From an uncultured Kiloniellaceae bacterium (GTDB lineage Bacteria; Pseudomonadota; Alphaproteobacteria; Kiloniellales; Kiloniellaceae), in assembly GCA_947493695.1 (NCBI GenBank), contig CANLSF010000002.1, forward strand, positions 1,178,001 to 1,242,000: DNA of 64,000 nt. Reading direction: 5' to 3'. Every line of letters starts with the position of its first letter. The stretch's first letter is position 1. This document shows positions 54,299 through 63,756 of the stretch, piece by piece. The translations under genes and the position numbers were made by a program. Below the pieces are notes generated by a model, which was given only the letters and a program-made list of their open reading frames with translations, was not told the DNA's origin and did not search any database.

Positions 54299-55867
54299 AT
54301 GACGTCGCAGGAAAACAGGATCGGCCGGCGCGGTGGAGGCCGTGCTGCGCGCAAGGCCGCGCGGTTGGCGCCGGAAGTCGAAATCGATCCCTGCCCGCCA
54401 GGTCAGATCGGCGGCGCCTACCGCCCCCTGTCCGAGAGTAAACTTCTGGCCATCTGCAACGAGGCCTTCCGCGTTCTTGAAGACATCGGTATGAGCGAAG
54501 TGCCGCGGGTCGTGCAGGAACAAGCACTGGCGCAAGGTGCACGGCTGAACGAACTCGGAAGACTCTGCTATCCGCGTGCGATGGTCGAGGACATCATCGA
54601 CGGCGCGGCCAAAAGCTTTATCTATCACGGCCGCGACCCAAAACATGACTTTGAGGTCGGCGGCGACAAGGTTTACTTCGGCACCGGCGGAGCCGCAGTG
54701 CAGACGCTGGATCGCAAAAGCGGACTCTATCGGCCTTCAACGCTCACGGATCTATATGACTTTACCCGCCTGATCGACACGCTGCCAAATGTGAGCTGGT
54801 TCACCCGCTGCTGTGTGGCAACCGACATTCCGGACAACTACGACCTCGATATCAACACCGCCTACGCGTTACTCGCCGGCACAACGAAACCCGTGGGCAC
54901 CTCCTTTACGATGCCCGAGTACGTCGCACCGGTGATCGAGATGTTTGACATGGCCCTCGGTGGCGAAGGCCGCTTCAAGGAACGCCCCTTCTGTAAAGCA
55001 CATATCAGTCCCGTCATCTCGCCCCTGCGCTATGGCGAGGACGCGGTGGGCGTAACCCTGGAATGCATCCGGCTCGGCGTGCCGATCAACGCCATCGTTG
55101 CCGCAATGTCTGGCGCGACCGCACCTGCGACACCGGCGGGTTTTCTGGTGCAGTCGACGGCTGAGACTCTGGCCGCGCTTGTGATGGTCAATCTCTTTGC
55201 GCCGGGTTATCCGATGATCTTTTCAAATTGGCCATTGGTTATCGACCTCAGGACCGGGGCGTTTTGCGGCGGAGGCGGCGAGATCAGCATCATGAATGCC
55301 GCTTCGGGACAGATCAGCAATCACCTCGGCCTGCCCAGCGGGGTTGCTTCCTCCATGTCAGACGCCAAGGCCCTCGACGCGCAGATGGGTATGGAGAAAG
55401 GGATCTCCGCGCTTGCTGCAGGTCTGGGCGGCGCAAACATGATCTACGAATCTCTGGGCATGACGGCAAGCCTGCTGGGGGTTTCCTTCGAAGCCTTCAT
55501 CGCAGACGATGAAATGATCAGTCATGTGCATCGCGCGATTCGGGGGATTGAGGTAAGTGAGGAGACGCTCGGCTTTGAGACCATCCGCGAAGCGGTAATC
55601 GGAGAAGGCCACTTTCTGGGTGCGTCTCAAACCATGGACGCCATGCAGCGGGACTACTTCTATCCCTCCCTGGCTGACCGGAACGAGCCACGCACCTGGG
55701 AAGAAGCCGGCGCAACCGACCTCTGGACCCGCGCCAAAGATCGCGCTGACACGATCCTGTCGAGCCACTATCCTGATTACATCGAACCTGCGATCAACGA
55801 GGCCATAAGAGATCGCTTTAATATTCTTCTGCCAAGCGAATACATGAAACCCACGAATGAGCGTTAA
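54299..55867 (+). CDS. MttB-family (COG5598) methylamine methyltransferase, non-pyrrolysine
   Basis: A 522-residue MttB superfamily protein. Family blocks are LSESKLLAICNEAFRVLEDIGM, YFGTGGAAVQTLD, GATAPATPAGFLVQSTAE and GGGGEISIMNAASGQISNHLGLPSG. The frame is uninterrupted to TAA 55867, so it has no in-frame amber codon and no pyrrolysine, unlike archaeal TMA methyltransferase. Non-Pyl members include glycine betaine and carnitine:corrinoid methyltransferases. No corrinoid protein or reactivating gene is in this window. ATG 54299 is favoured; 54245 would add an unconserved stretch. Confidence 0.87.
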   Translation: MTSQENRIGRRGGGRAARKAARLAPEVEIDPCPPGQIGGAYRPLSESKLLAICNEAFRVLEDIGMSEVPRVVQEQALAQGARLNELGRLCYPRAMVEDIIDGAAKSFIYHGRDPKHDFEVGGDKVYFGTGGAAVQTLDRKSGLYRPSTLTDLYDFTRLIDTLPNVSWFTRCCVATDIPDNYDLDINTAYALLAGTTKPVGTSFTMPEYVAPVIEMFDMALGGEGRFKERPFCKAHISPVISPLRYGEDAVGVTLECIRLGVPINAIVAAMSGATAPATPAGFLVQSTAETLAALVMVNLFAPGYPMIFSNWPLVIDLRTGAFCGGGGEISIMNAASGQISNHLGLPSGVASSMSDAKALDAQMGMEKGISALAAGLGGANMIYESLGMTASLLGVSFEAFIADDEMISHVHRAIRGIEVSEETLGFETIREAVIGEGHFLGASQTMDAMQRDYFYPSLADRNEPRTWEEAGATDLWTRAKDRADTILSSHYPDYIEPAINEAIRDRFNILLPSEYMKPTNER

Positions 55868-56859
55868 CTCTCGGGCCCGATCTCCTCATCCGACAAGATT
55901 TTGAACAAATCGCCATCGTCACCAGAAAGCCGCTCGACTTGAGGCATGACACTGTCACGCAAAAAGCTTCGGACTGACCCGGCAGTCTGTGCCGGAAGGC
56001 TGCCCAGCTCGCCGCGGCGGGCAACAAGATAGACCTTACGGGTCAGACGGGTGAAAGGGGATTTGATCACCTCGGTCCCAGCCTCGAAGCGGGCGCTGTC
56101 GAGAATGTTCAGCGGCGTCCCCAAACTCCAACCCTTCACCATGCCAACCATGGCCAGGATCGAGCGGGAGGCCTCAAAGGAGAATCGGCGTTCGGCAGAA
56201 AAACGATGACGGCGCAGGTGTTGCTCGACGAGACGGCCAATCGGCATCTTTTCGTCGTGATGCACAAACGGCAGCCGCTCGAGCTGAGGTCGGAGCGGCA
56301 TATCCGGTTTCAGGACCCCACGCGCCGCTACGACCGCGAAGGTCTCCTGCAGCAGAGGAAAGACATCATAGATCGAAGGATCGTCCGGCGGCAGTCCAGT
56401 GATAGCGATGTCCGCTTCACGCCGCGTGAAAAGCTCAGTCATATTATCGGACCGGCCGGATACTGCGCTCAGGACGGTCTTGGGGTAGGTTTCGTGCAGA
56501 CGCCCGATCAAATGAGGCGTAACAGACGCATCGAAGTCGTCGATGATCGCGAAACGAAGCTGCGGCAAAGACGAGAGATTGAGCTCCATCATCTGCGTCT
56601 GGGCCTCGGAGATCGCCATCAGGACCTTCCGGGCATGGCTGAGCAGAAGAGCACCGGCCGGCGTGGGACGGATCGGACGCTCGCCACGATCAAGAAGGGT
56701 TGTCCGGGCAAAGGCTTCAAGGTTCGAAATCTGCTGTGATACGGCGGCCGGGCTGGCTCCGAGTCGTTCGGCCGCTTTCGCCATGGAGCCCGCTTCGTCC
56801 ACAGCGACCAGGACACGCAGGGCACGAACAGAGAGATCGAGAGGGCTTTCCTGGCTCAC
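55864..56859 (-). CDS. LysR-family transcriptional regulator
   Basis: A 331-residue LysR regulator: HTH at about 10-60 (LSVRALRVLVAVDEAGSMAKAAERLGASPAAVSQQISNLE) and substrate-binding domain about 90-300 (LRFAIIDDFDASV, FTRREADIAITGL, VVAARGVL, GWSLGTPLNIL). The GTG at 56859 gives the normal short N-terminus; a TTG at 56904 would add 15 residues. It is convergent with the MttB-like gene, overlapping four bases, and divergent from the urea cluster. It could control either; the inverted repeat at 57030-57069 lies in its upstream region. Confidence 0.85.
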   Translation of the reverse strand: MSQESPLDLSVRALRVLVAVDEAGSMAKAAERLGASPAAVSQQISNLEAFARTTLLDRGERPIRPTPAGALLLSHARKVLMAISEAQTQMMELNLSSLPQLRFAIIDDFDASVTPHLIGRLHETYPKTVLSAVSGRSDNMTELFTRREADIAITGLPPDDPSIYDVFPLLQETFAVVAARGVLKPDMPLRPQLERLPFVHHDEKMPIGRLVEQHLRRHRFSAERRFSFEASRSILAMVGMVKGWSLGTPLNILDSARFEAGTEVIKSPFTRLTRKVYLVARRGELGSLPAQTAGSVRSFLRDSVMPQVERLSGDDGDLFKILSDEEIGPES

Positions 56860-57029
56860 AACACTATTCCCGTGAAATTCGGCACCTCCACGACCGTTGG
56901 GCAAGGAAGGTCACCTTCTGATCTTTAGCTGAACTGACGGTTGTCGTAAATACGCCTTAACCTGCAATGCTTGCGGGATGACCCCGTCTGGTGCCACGCG
57001 GCAATCGGGCAATGCCTGTCATTTTTTGA

Positions 57030-57069
57030 CTAAAATTTATGCACCATTGAAGTATCGCATAAATTTTAG
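57030..57069. promoter_or_regulatory. 13-bp perfect inverted repeat upstream of the urea transporter
   Basis: Arms CTAAAATTTATGC (57030-57042) and GCATAAATTTTAG (57057-57069) with a 14-bp spacer. It lies between the divergent LysR and urtA genes, about 100 bases upstream of the sigma-54-like promoter, which is an enhancer-type distance. It does not match the NtrC consensus well, so the binding protein is open; LysR or a nitrogen regulator are candidates. Confidence 0.7.
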
Positions 57070-57168
57070 GCTTTTTTGATTGCTTTCCTGAGAAAGAGAA
57101 AGTTCATCCTTGGGGTTTTCTCAATTCTTTACAAAGGACTAATGACTTTATTTCCGGGCAAGCGAGTC

Positions 57169-57184
57169 TTGGCACGGCGCTTGT
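57169..57184 (+). promoter_or_regulatory. Sigma-54-like promoter of urtABCDE
   Basis: TTGGCAC (57169-57175), five bases and TTGT (57181-57184) match the -24/-12 consensus TGGCAC-N5-TTGC with one mismatch at the last C. It is about 45 bases before urtA. Urea transport genes are often NtrC/sigma-54 dependent. Confidence 0.7.
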
Positions 57185-57228
57185 AATGACATGCTGCGAC
57201 GCAACAAAAAATGCACGGGAGAAGCATC

Positions 57229-58533
57229 ATGTCCAAACTCAATCTTTTACGGAAAGGCCTTGGCGCCGCCGTTCTCGGCGCGACGCTACTGTCCACATCG
57301 GCAGTGGTCTCCGCGGAAGAGACCATCAAAGTGGGAGTCCTTCATTCGCTGTCCGGCACCATGGCCATTTCAGAAACCACCCTGAAAGACGTCATGCTGA
57401 TGCTGGTCGAGCAGCAAAACGCCAAGGGCGGACTGCTCGGCAAAAAGCTCGAAGCCGTCGTGGTCGACCCGGCCTCGGACTGGCCGCTCTTCGCGGAAAA
57501 AGCCCGTGAACTGATCGAGAAGGAAAAGGTTGCTGCTGTATTCGGCGCCTGGACTTCAGTCTCGCGCAAATCCGTTCTGCCGGTCTTTGAAGAGCTCAAC
57601 AGCCTGCTGTTCTATCCTGTTCAGTACGAGGGCGAGGAAAGCTCCAAGAACGTTTTCTACACCGGCGCAGCACCGAACCAGCAGGCCATCCCTGCCGTTG
57701 ATTATCTGATGAGCGAAGAAGGCGGTGAGGTCAAACGCTGGGTGCTCGCGGGAACCGACTACGTTTATCCGCGTACCACCAACAAGATCCTCGAATCCTA
57801 TTTGAAGTCCAAAGGTGTCGCGGACGAAGACATCATGATCAATTACACGCCGTTCGGACACTCCGACTGGCAGACAATTGTTTCGGACATCAAAACCTTC
57901 GGCTCAGCCGGTAAGAAAACCGCTGTGGTTTCCACCATCAACGGTGACGCCAACGTTCCCTTCTACAAGGAACTGGGCAATCAGGGGATTGCGGCCGAAG
58001 ACATTCCCGTCGTGGCCTTCTCTGTCGGTGAAGAGGAACTCGCCGGTCTGGACACCAAGCCTCTCGTCGGACACCTGGCGGCCTGGAACTACTTCCAGAG
58101 CGTCGACGCGCCGATCAACGAAAGTTTCGTTGGGGAATGGAAGACCTTCATTGGCGACGAGAAGCGTGTCACCAACGATCCTATGGAAGCTCACTTCATC
58201 GGCTTCAACATGTGGGCTGCAGCCGTTGAAAAGGCCGGTACGACCGATCCGGATGCTGTCGGCGATGCCATCATCGGCGTGACGGTGCCCAATCTCTCGG
58301 GCGGCTATTCGGCCATGATGCCGAACCACCACATCACCAAGCCGGTCCTGATTGGAGAGATCCAGGAAGACGGTCAGTTCGAAATCGTCTGGGAGACTTC
58401 CGGCACGGTTGTCGGTGATGCCTGGTCCGATTATCTGGCAGGTTCCGCGGATCTGATCTCCGATTGGCGCAAGCCCATGGCCTGTGGAAACTTCAACACC
58501 AAAAGCGGTAAGTGCGGCGGCAGCGGCAGCTAA
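57229..58533 (+). CDS. urtA: Urea ABC transporter substrate-binding protein UrtA
   Basis: A 434-residue receptor-family binding protein for urea. Signal peptide about 1-30 (ending VVSAEE). Family blocks are VGVLHSLSGTMAISETTLKD, WTSVSRKSVLPVFEELNSLLFYPVQYEGEE, NVFYTGAAPNQQ and AGTDYVYPRTTNKILE. The C-terminus KPMACGNFNTKSGKCGG is typical of UrtA. GGGAGAAG precedes ATG 57229. It is the first gene of urtABCDE-ureD-ureA. Confidence 0.95.
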   Translation: MSKLNLLRKGLGAAVLGATLLSTSAVVSAEETIKVGVLHSLSGTMAISETTLKDVMLMLVEQQNAKGGLLGKKLEAVVVDPASDWPLFAEKARELIEKEKVAAVFGAWTSVSRKSVLPVFEELNSLLFYPVQYEGEESSKNVFYTGAAPNQQAIPAVDYLMSEEGGEVKRWVLAGTDYVYPRTTNKILESYLKSKGVADEDIMINYTPFGHSDWQTIVSDIKTFGSAGKKTAVVSTINGDANVPFYKELGNQGIAAEDIPVVAFSVGEEELAGLDTKPLVGHLAAWNYFQSVDAPINESFVGEWKTFIGDEKRVTNDPMEAHFIGFNMWAAAVEKAGTTDPDAVGDAIIGVTVPNLSGGYSAMMPNHHITKPVLIGEIQEDGQFEIVWETSGTVVGDAWSDYLAGSADLISDWRKPMACGNFNTKSGKCGGSGS

Positions 58534-58554
58534 ACTTTCTATCCGCTGCCAAAC

Positions 58555-58592
58555 TTTGACCTCCCCGCGTCCCCCGGCGCAGGGAGGTCAAA
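58555..58592 (+). terminator. Hairpin between urtA and urtB
   Basis: Perfect 11-bp arms TTTGACCTCCC (58555-58565) and GGGAGGTCAAA (58582-58592) with a GC-rich loop and no T-run. It probably acts as an RNA-stabilising or partial termination element that keeps UrtA in excess. Confidence 0.65.
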
Positions 58593-58634
58593 TTGCCTCC
58601 ATCCCCTAGCCAGAACTCTTGGACCTATATCCCG

Positions 58635-60251
58635 ATGTATTGCCTGCGATACCTCCTGATCCCGCTCCTCTGCGCGCTGATCGGCATTTCGAACGCTTCC
58701 CGGCCCGCGCAGGCGGCTGATCTGGAAACGGCTCTCTCGGGTCTTGCCGAGAAAAGCTTCAAATCCCGCCTGAAGGCCGTGGACGAAATCGCGGCAACCC
58801 AGGACGAGCGGGCCAGCGAAATTCTGGAAACCCTGACCAAAGGCAAGCTCTTCGTCGCAAATCCGGGCAAGCATATTGTCATGGAGGACCCAGCGACCAG
58901 CGGTGCATATCTCTTCGCCGCGACGGGTGAGAGCGCCGGAAGCTACGCCAAAGCAGCGATCAAGAAGGTCAAGATCAACAACCGCATGCGCTCCGCGATC
59001 CGAAAAGCGCTCGGCACTCTAACCCTCGGCAGCAAAGACCGGAACCGCCGTCTCACTGCAGCCCGCAGCATCTTCAACACACGCGATGTGAGCGCGCTTC
59101 CTCTCCTCACGAATGCCATCGCCGCCGAAACGGATACCGCCGTCAAACGCGAGATGGAACGGGCGCGCGCCGCCGCTCTTCTGGCCTCCGAAGCCGATGA
59201 AAGCGACAAACTCGCCGCCATCGAGATCATCGCCTCCATGGGCAATCAGGATGCCCTCGCGCTTCTGACTCAGGTCGCAGACAGCAACAGCGGCGTTGTC
59301 GCGGAACGGGCCGAGCGCGCGATCGCCGAGATGAAAAGCACCCTGGCACTCTGGGGCACGGCGCAGAACGTCGTGTACGGCATCAGCCTGGGTTCCGTCC
59401 TGCTGCTTGCGGCAATCGGGCTGGCCATCACCTTCGGCGTCATGGGCGTCATCAATATGGCGCACGGCGAAATGGTCATGATCGGCGCCTACGTGACCTA
59501 CGTCGTTCAAGACGTCATCCGCGCCTCCATGCCGGGCCTTTTCGACTGGTCCCTGCTCATCGCCCTGCCATTGGCCTTCGGCGTCACGGCCCTGATCGGG
59601 ATCGCCATGGAGCGCGGGATCATTCGCTTCCTCTATGGCCGTCCACTGGAAACACTGCTGGCCACCTGGGGCGTTTCGCTGATCCTGCAGCAGGCGGTTC
59701 GCAGTATCTTCGGCCCCAACAACCGCCTGGTCGGAAATCCCTCCTGGATGTCCGGATCACTGGAACTGGGACAGCTCACGCTGACCTATAACCGGCTCTG
59801 CATTATCGCTTTTACCCTGGTGATCTTTGCCGCCCTCTTCGTTGCCATGCGTAAGACAAGTTTCGGCCTGCAGATGCGCGCCGTTGTGCAAAACCGGCGC
59901 ATGTCGGCGGCGATGGGGATCCGCACCAAGTGGGTCGACGCCCTGACCTTCGGGCTGGGCTCAGGCATCGCGGGGCTCGCCGGTGTCGCCATCAGCCAGA
60001 TCGACAATGTCGGCCCGAACCTGGGTCAGAGCTATATCATCGACAGTTTCATGGTCGTGGTCTTCGGTGGGGTCGGAAACCTCTGGGGTACGCTTGTCGG
60101 CGCCATGACCCTCGGCGTCGCCAATAAATTCCTCGAGCCCTACTCCGGCGCAGTTCTGGCAAAAATCCTGGTTCTGGTCTTCATTATCCTCTTCATACAG
60201 AAGCGGCCCAAAGGTCTCTTTGCTCTCAAGGGCCGCGGGGTGGAGGCATGA
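58635..60251 (+). CDS. urtB: Urea ABC transporter permease UrtB
   Basis: A 538-residue permease. A signal peptide (about 1-27) and a periplasmic helical domain (to about 235, HEAT-like LLTNAIAAETDTAVKREME and LTQVADSNSGVVAERAERA) precede the LivH-type membrane domain with eight segments (VYGISLGSVLLLAAIGLAITFGVMGVINMAHGEMVMIGAY). The long N-terminal domain is normal for UrtB. ATG 58635 is chosen because the signal peptide begins there. It overlaps urtC by four bases. Confidence 0.92.
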   Translation: MYCLRYLLIPLLCALIGISNASRPAQAADLETALSGLAEKSFKSRLKAVDEIAATQDERASEILETLTKGKLFVANPGKHIVMEDPATSGAYLFAATGESAGSYAKAAIKKVKINNRMRSAIRKALGTLTLGSKDRNRRLTAARSIFNTRDVSALPLLTNAIAAETDTAVKREMERARAAALLASEADESDKLAAIEIIASMGNQDALALLTQVADSNSGVVAERAERAIAEMKSTLALWGTAQNVVYGISLGSVLLLAAIGLAITFGVMGVINMAHGEMVMIGAYVTYVVQDVIRASMPGLFDWSLLIALPLAFGVTALIGIAMERGIIRFLYGRPLETLLATWGVSLILQQAVRSIFGPNNRLVGNPSWMSGSLELGQLTLTYNRLCIIAFTLVIFAALFVAMRKTSFGLQMRAVVQNRRMSAAMGIRTKWVDALTFGLGSGIAGLAGVAISQIDNVGPNLGQSYIIDSFMVVVFGGVGNLWGTLVGAMTLGVANKFLEPYSGAVLAKILVLVFIILFIQKRPKGLFALKGRGVEA

Positions 60252-61399
60252 TCACGCGCTTATTGCTGCGCTCTCTCGACCGCGGGAGCTATTGGTTCCT
60301 GGGAGCTCTCGCCCTCATCGCTCTGCTGGTCCCGGCCTTACATCTCCTGCTGCCGCCGGAAAGCGCACTCCATGTGCCCGGCTACGCGGTCGCCCTGATG
60401 GGGAAGTATCTTTGCTACGGCCTGCTGGCACTCTCGGTTGATCTGGTCTGGGGTTATTGCGGTATCCTTTCGTTAGGACACGGGGCTTTCTTTGCGCTCG
60501 GCGGTTACGCCATGGGTATGTATCTCATGCGTCAGATCGGAGACCGTGGCGTCTATGCCAATCCTGAGCTGCCTGATTTCATGGTCTTCCTGAATTGGTC
60601 GGAACTGCCCTGGTACTGGTACGGCTTTGACAGCTTCGCCTTCGCCCTTGCCATGGTGATAATTGTGCCGGGCATCCTGGCCTTTGTCTTCGGTTGGCTG
60701 GCTTTCCGTTCCCGCGTAACCGGCGTGTACCTCTCCATCATCACCCAGGCCCTGACCTACGCCCTGATGCTGGCCTTCTTCCGCAACGAAATGGGCTTCG
60801 GCGGCAATAACGGTCTGACCGATTTCAAGGACATTCTCGGCTTTTCCCTGCAGAGCGACACAACACGCACGACGCTCTTTGCCGCCTCCGCGATTGCGGT
60901 CGGCCTGGGTTACATCCTCTGCCGCCTGATCACACGCTCGCGCGCCGGAATGGTCCTGACCGCGATCCGCGATGCCGAAAGCCGTACGCGCTTTCTGGGT
61001 TACCGGGTCGAACACTATAAGCTGATGGTCTTTGTCGTCTCCGCCTGCCTCGCCGGGATCGCCGGCGCGCTCTACGTGCCGCAGGTCGGCATCATCAACC
61101 CGGGTGAATTCGCCCCCGCCAACTCGATCGAAATCGTCATCGCTGTGGCGGTCGGCGGGCGGGGCACCCTGATCGGAGCGGTACTGGGAGCCGTCCTGAT
61201 CAGCTATGCCAAGACCTGGTTCACCGGCGAACTGCCGGAGCTCTGGCTCTTTGCGCTCGGCGGACTCTTTGTCGCGGTCACGCTCTTCCTGCCCAAAGGC
61301 CTTGCGGGTTTCGTGCTCCAGCGCTGGCAGGCCCTGGCTGACAGGAAAGCGCAGCCCGGGCCTTCGCAAACCGCCACGAACGAAGGAGCGGCCCAATGA
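60248..61399 (+). CDS. urtC: Urea ABC transporter permease UrtC
   Basis: A 383-residue LivM-type permease with about ten membrane segments. The UrtC signature LSVDLVWGYCGILSLGHGAFFALGGYAMGMYLMR is at about 57-90, and the C-terminal half has AIRDAESRTRFLGYRVEHYKLMVF and NSIEIVIAVAVGGRGTLIGAVLGA. Start and stop overlap urtB and urtD by ATGA. Confidence 0.94.
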   Translation: MITRLLLRSLDRGSYWFLGALALIALLVPALHLLLPPESALHVPGYAVALMGKYLCYGLLALSVDLVWGYCGILSLGHGAFFALGGYAMGMYLMRQIGDRGVYANPELPDFMVFLNWSELPWYWYGFDSFAFALAMVIIVPGILAFVFGWLAFRSRVTGVYLSIITQALTYALMLAFFRNEMGFGGNNGLTDFKDILGFSLQSDTTRTTLFAASAIAVGLGYILCRLITRSRAGMVLTAIRDAESRTRFLGYRVEHYKLMVFVVSACLAGIAGALYVPQVGIINPGEFAPANSIEIVIAVAVGGRGTLIGAVLGAVLISYAKTWFTGELPELWLFALGGLFVAVTLFLPKGLAGFVLQRWQALADRKAQPGPSQTATNEGAAQ

Positions 61400-62145
61400 G
61401 CGATCTGCCTTCTTCGGTACTCTATCTCGACGGCATCAATGTCAGTTTCGACGGCTTCAAGGCGCTCAACAATCTGTCGCTCTACATCGAGCCGGGTGAG
61501 ATGCGCGCGATCATCGGCCCCAATGGCGCTGGTAAGACCACCATGATGGACGTCATCACAGGCAAGACAAAACCGGACAGCGGCGAAGTCTATTTCGATG
61601 GCGCCGTCAATCTGGCCAAGCTCGATGAAGCCGATATCGCCCAGTTGGGAATCGGGCGTAAGTTCCAGAAACCCACGGTCTTCGAGAGTCAGACAGTGGC
61701 CGATAATCTGCAACTTGCACTTTCAGGTGTGCGCGGGGTCTTCGAGACCTTCCTCTGGTCCGCGAGCAGCAAGGACAAAGCCCGGATTGAGGAACTGCTG
61801 GAAATCATCCGACTGACGCACCTGCGTGATCGCATGGCCGCATCACTCTCGCACGGACAAAAGCAGTGGCTGGAGATCGGCATGCTTTTGGCCCAGGACC
61901 CCAAGGTTCTGCTGGTTGACGAGCCGGTGGCCGGAATGACCGACTCCGAAACCGTCGAAACCTCTCGACTCTTGCGGGAAATCGCCGAAAACCACTCCGT
62001 CATCGTGGTCGAGCACGACATGAGTTTCGTGCGCGATCTCGACGTGAAAGTCACCGTCCTCGCGGAGGGTTCCGTCCTCGCCGAAGGCTCCCTGGACAGC
62101 GTCAGCGCCGATGAGCGCGTGATCGAGAGCTACCTGGGGAGATAA
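61396..62145 (+). CDS. urtD: Urea ABC transporter ATPase UrtD
   Basis: A 249-residue LivG-type ATPase. Walker A GPNGAGKT, Q-loop RKFQKPTVFESQTV, signature LSHGQ in the form found in UrtD, Walker B VLLVDEP followed by VAGMTDSE, and H-loop VVEHD. It pairs with UrtE as the energy module of urea uptake. Confidence 0.95.
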   Translation: MSDLPSSVLYLDGINVSFDGFKALNNLSLYIEPGEMRAIIGPNGAGKTTMMDVITGKTKPDSGEVYFDGAVNLAKLDEADIAQLGIGRKFQKPTVFESQTVADNLQLALSGVRGVFETFLWSASSKDKARIEELLEIIRLTHLRDRMAASLSHGQKQWLEIGMLLAQDPKVLLVDEPVAGMTDSETVETSRLLREIAENHSVIVVEHDMSFVRDLDVKVTVLAEGSVLAEGSLDSVSADERVIESYLGR

Positions 62146-62148
62146 ATC

Positions 62149-62844
62149 ATGCTGAGCGTCACAAACCTTGATCTCCATTACGGCGCGGCTCAAGCCCTGC
62201 GTTCGGTCAGCCTGGACGTACCCAAAGACAAGGTCACCTGCGTGCTGGGCCGCAACGGCGTCGGCAAGACCAGTCTGCTGCGCGCGATCATGCGGCAGGC
62301 CGCGGTATCGAAGGGAACGGTCACCTGGGAAGGGCAGGACGTCACCAGATCCAGCAGCGAAGACCTCGCCCGCATGGGTTTGGCCTATGTGCCACAGGGA
62401 CGTGAGATCTTTCCCTTGCTGACGGTCCGTGAAAACCTGCAAACCGGTCTTTTCGTTCTGCCACGCAAAGACCGCCGGGTCTCGGATGAGATCTTCGAAC
62501 TCTTCCCGGTGCTGGGCGACATGCTTTCGCGGCGTGGCGGCGATCTCTCGGGCGGTCAGCAACAGCAACTTGCCATCGCACGCGCGCTGGTGATGAAACC
62601 GCGCCTGCTGATCCTCGACGAGCCGACCGAAGGCATCCAGCCCTCGATCATCAAGGACATCGAGCGGGTCATTCGCCTGTTGCGCACACGGGGTGGAATG
62701 AGCATCCTTCTGGTCGAACAGTATTTCGACTTTGTCCGGGCGCTCGCCGACAGCTATGCGGTCATGGACCGGGGCGAAATCGTAATGTCGGGCGAAATGA
62801 AAAGTGACGATGAAGCTGCCATCATGAAGCACCTGACGATCTGA
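62149..62844 (+). CDS. urtE: Urea ABC transporter ATPase UrtE
   Basis: A 231-residue LivF-type ATPase. Walker A is GRNGVGKT, the Q-loop region YVPQGREIFPLLTVRENL, signature LSGGQQQQ, Walker B LLILDEPTEGIQPS and the H-loop is replaced by VEQ (ILLVEQYFD), normal for LivF-type proteins. It starts four bases after urtD and closes the transporter set before ureD. Confidence 0.95.
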   Translation: MLSVTNLDLHYGAAQALRSVSLDVPKDKVTCVLGRNGVGKTSLLRAIMRQAAVSKGTVTWEGQDVTRSSSEDLARMGLAYVPQGREIFPLLTVRENLQTGLFVLPRKDRRVSDEIFELFPVLGDMLSRRGGDLSGGQQQQLAIARALVMKPRLLILDEPTEGIQPSIIKDIERVIRLLRTRGGMSILLVEQYFDFVRALADSYAVMDRGEIVMSGEMKSDDEAAIMKHLTI

Positions 62845-62860
62845 CGGGACAGCCAAAGGC

Positions 62861-63739
62861 ATGATCGTAGAGAGCTTGACGAGACCACCGACCCTGGAAG
62901 CCCTTGACCCAAAGCTTGCAACCCCGCCGACACAGGCAAAACTGCAGCGGGCCCAAGGTGCTGTCCGCCTCTCCTTCAAACGCTCCGGCGACCGCAGCAG
63001 GATCGACGATCTTTTCCAGCAGGGTTGCCTCAAAGCACGCCTGCCCCGCATCGCAGCGAAGGATCCGGAGGCGGTTCTGGTCAATACGTCCGGCGGCCTG
63101 ACGGATCGCGACCGTCTCTCCATCGACGCCACCTGGCAGGCAGGCACCAGCGCGGTCATCACCACCCAGGCCTGCGAGCGGATATACAAATCCCGCGCCG
63201 AGCCCGCCCGGATCGAAACCCGTCTGCATGTCGGCGCAGATGCTGCGGCCTATTGGCTGCCGCAGGAGACCATTCTTTTCGATCATGGACAGCTGGACCG
63301 GCAGACCTCCGTCAGCCTTACCGCGTCCTCAAAGCTCGTCGCCTGCGAGACGGTGATCTTCGGACGCCCAGCGATGGGTGAGGAGGTGCGTTCCGGCTTC
63401 CTGCGCGACAGCTGGCGGGTCGAGCGCGACGGGAAACTGCTCTTCGCTGACCGCCTGGGCTTTTCCGGCGATCCCGTGGCGCAGCTGAACCGTGCCGCCA
63501 CCGGTCAAGGCGCCCGCGCCCTCGCCAGCGTCATCGTCTGCACTCCCGACAGCAGCGACCTCTGCGACCAAATTCGCCCCCTGCTGGGTCGACCCGATAT
63601 CACGGCGGGCTGCAGCGATCTTGGCGGCGTCGTCCTGACTCGCATTCTGGCGCCCAGCGGCTATAAGCTGCGCGCCACCCTCATCCCTCTTCTCGAAAGA
63701 CTGCGTGGCGGCGACCTGCCGCGCGTCTGGACCTGTTAA
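62861..63739 (+). CDS. ureD: Urease accessory protein UreD
   Basis: A 292-residue UreD/UreH, which forms the UreDFG complex that delivers nickel to apo-urease. Blocks include [52 protein letters not shown] and [10 protein letters not shown]. It sits between urtE and ureA, the common order ureD-ureA-ureB-ureC. The GTG/ATG start at 62861 is 17 bases after urtE. Confidence 0.93.
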   Translation: MIVESLTRPPTLEALDPKLATPPTQAKLQRAQGAVRLSFKRSGDRSRIDDLFQQGCLKARLPRIAAKDPEAVLVNTSGGLTDRDRLSIDATWQAGTSAVITTQACERIYKSRAEPARIETRLHVGADAAAYWLPQETILFDHGQLDRQTSVSLTASSKLVACETVIFGRPAMGEEVRSGFLRDSWRVERDGKLLFADRLGFSGDPVAQLNRAATGQGARALASVIVCTPDSSDLCDQIRPLLGRPDITAGCSDLGGVVLTRILAPSGYKLRATLIPLLERLRGGDLPRVWTC

Positions 63740-63756
63740 CAATACCAAGGACTGAC

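Noticed and set aside
54299-55867. Possible pyrrolysine-containing trimethylamine methyltransferase
   Set aside because: There is no in-frame TAG in the frame up to its TAA stop, so the protein is a non-pyrrolysine MttB homologue.
57030-57069. Inverted repeat as an NtrC site or as a terminator
   Set aside because: The arms lack the GCAC...GTGC pattern of NtrC, and it lies between divergent gene starts, so no transcript needs to end there. Recorded as an unidentified operator.
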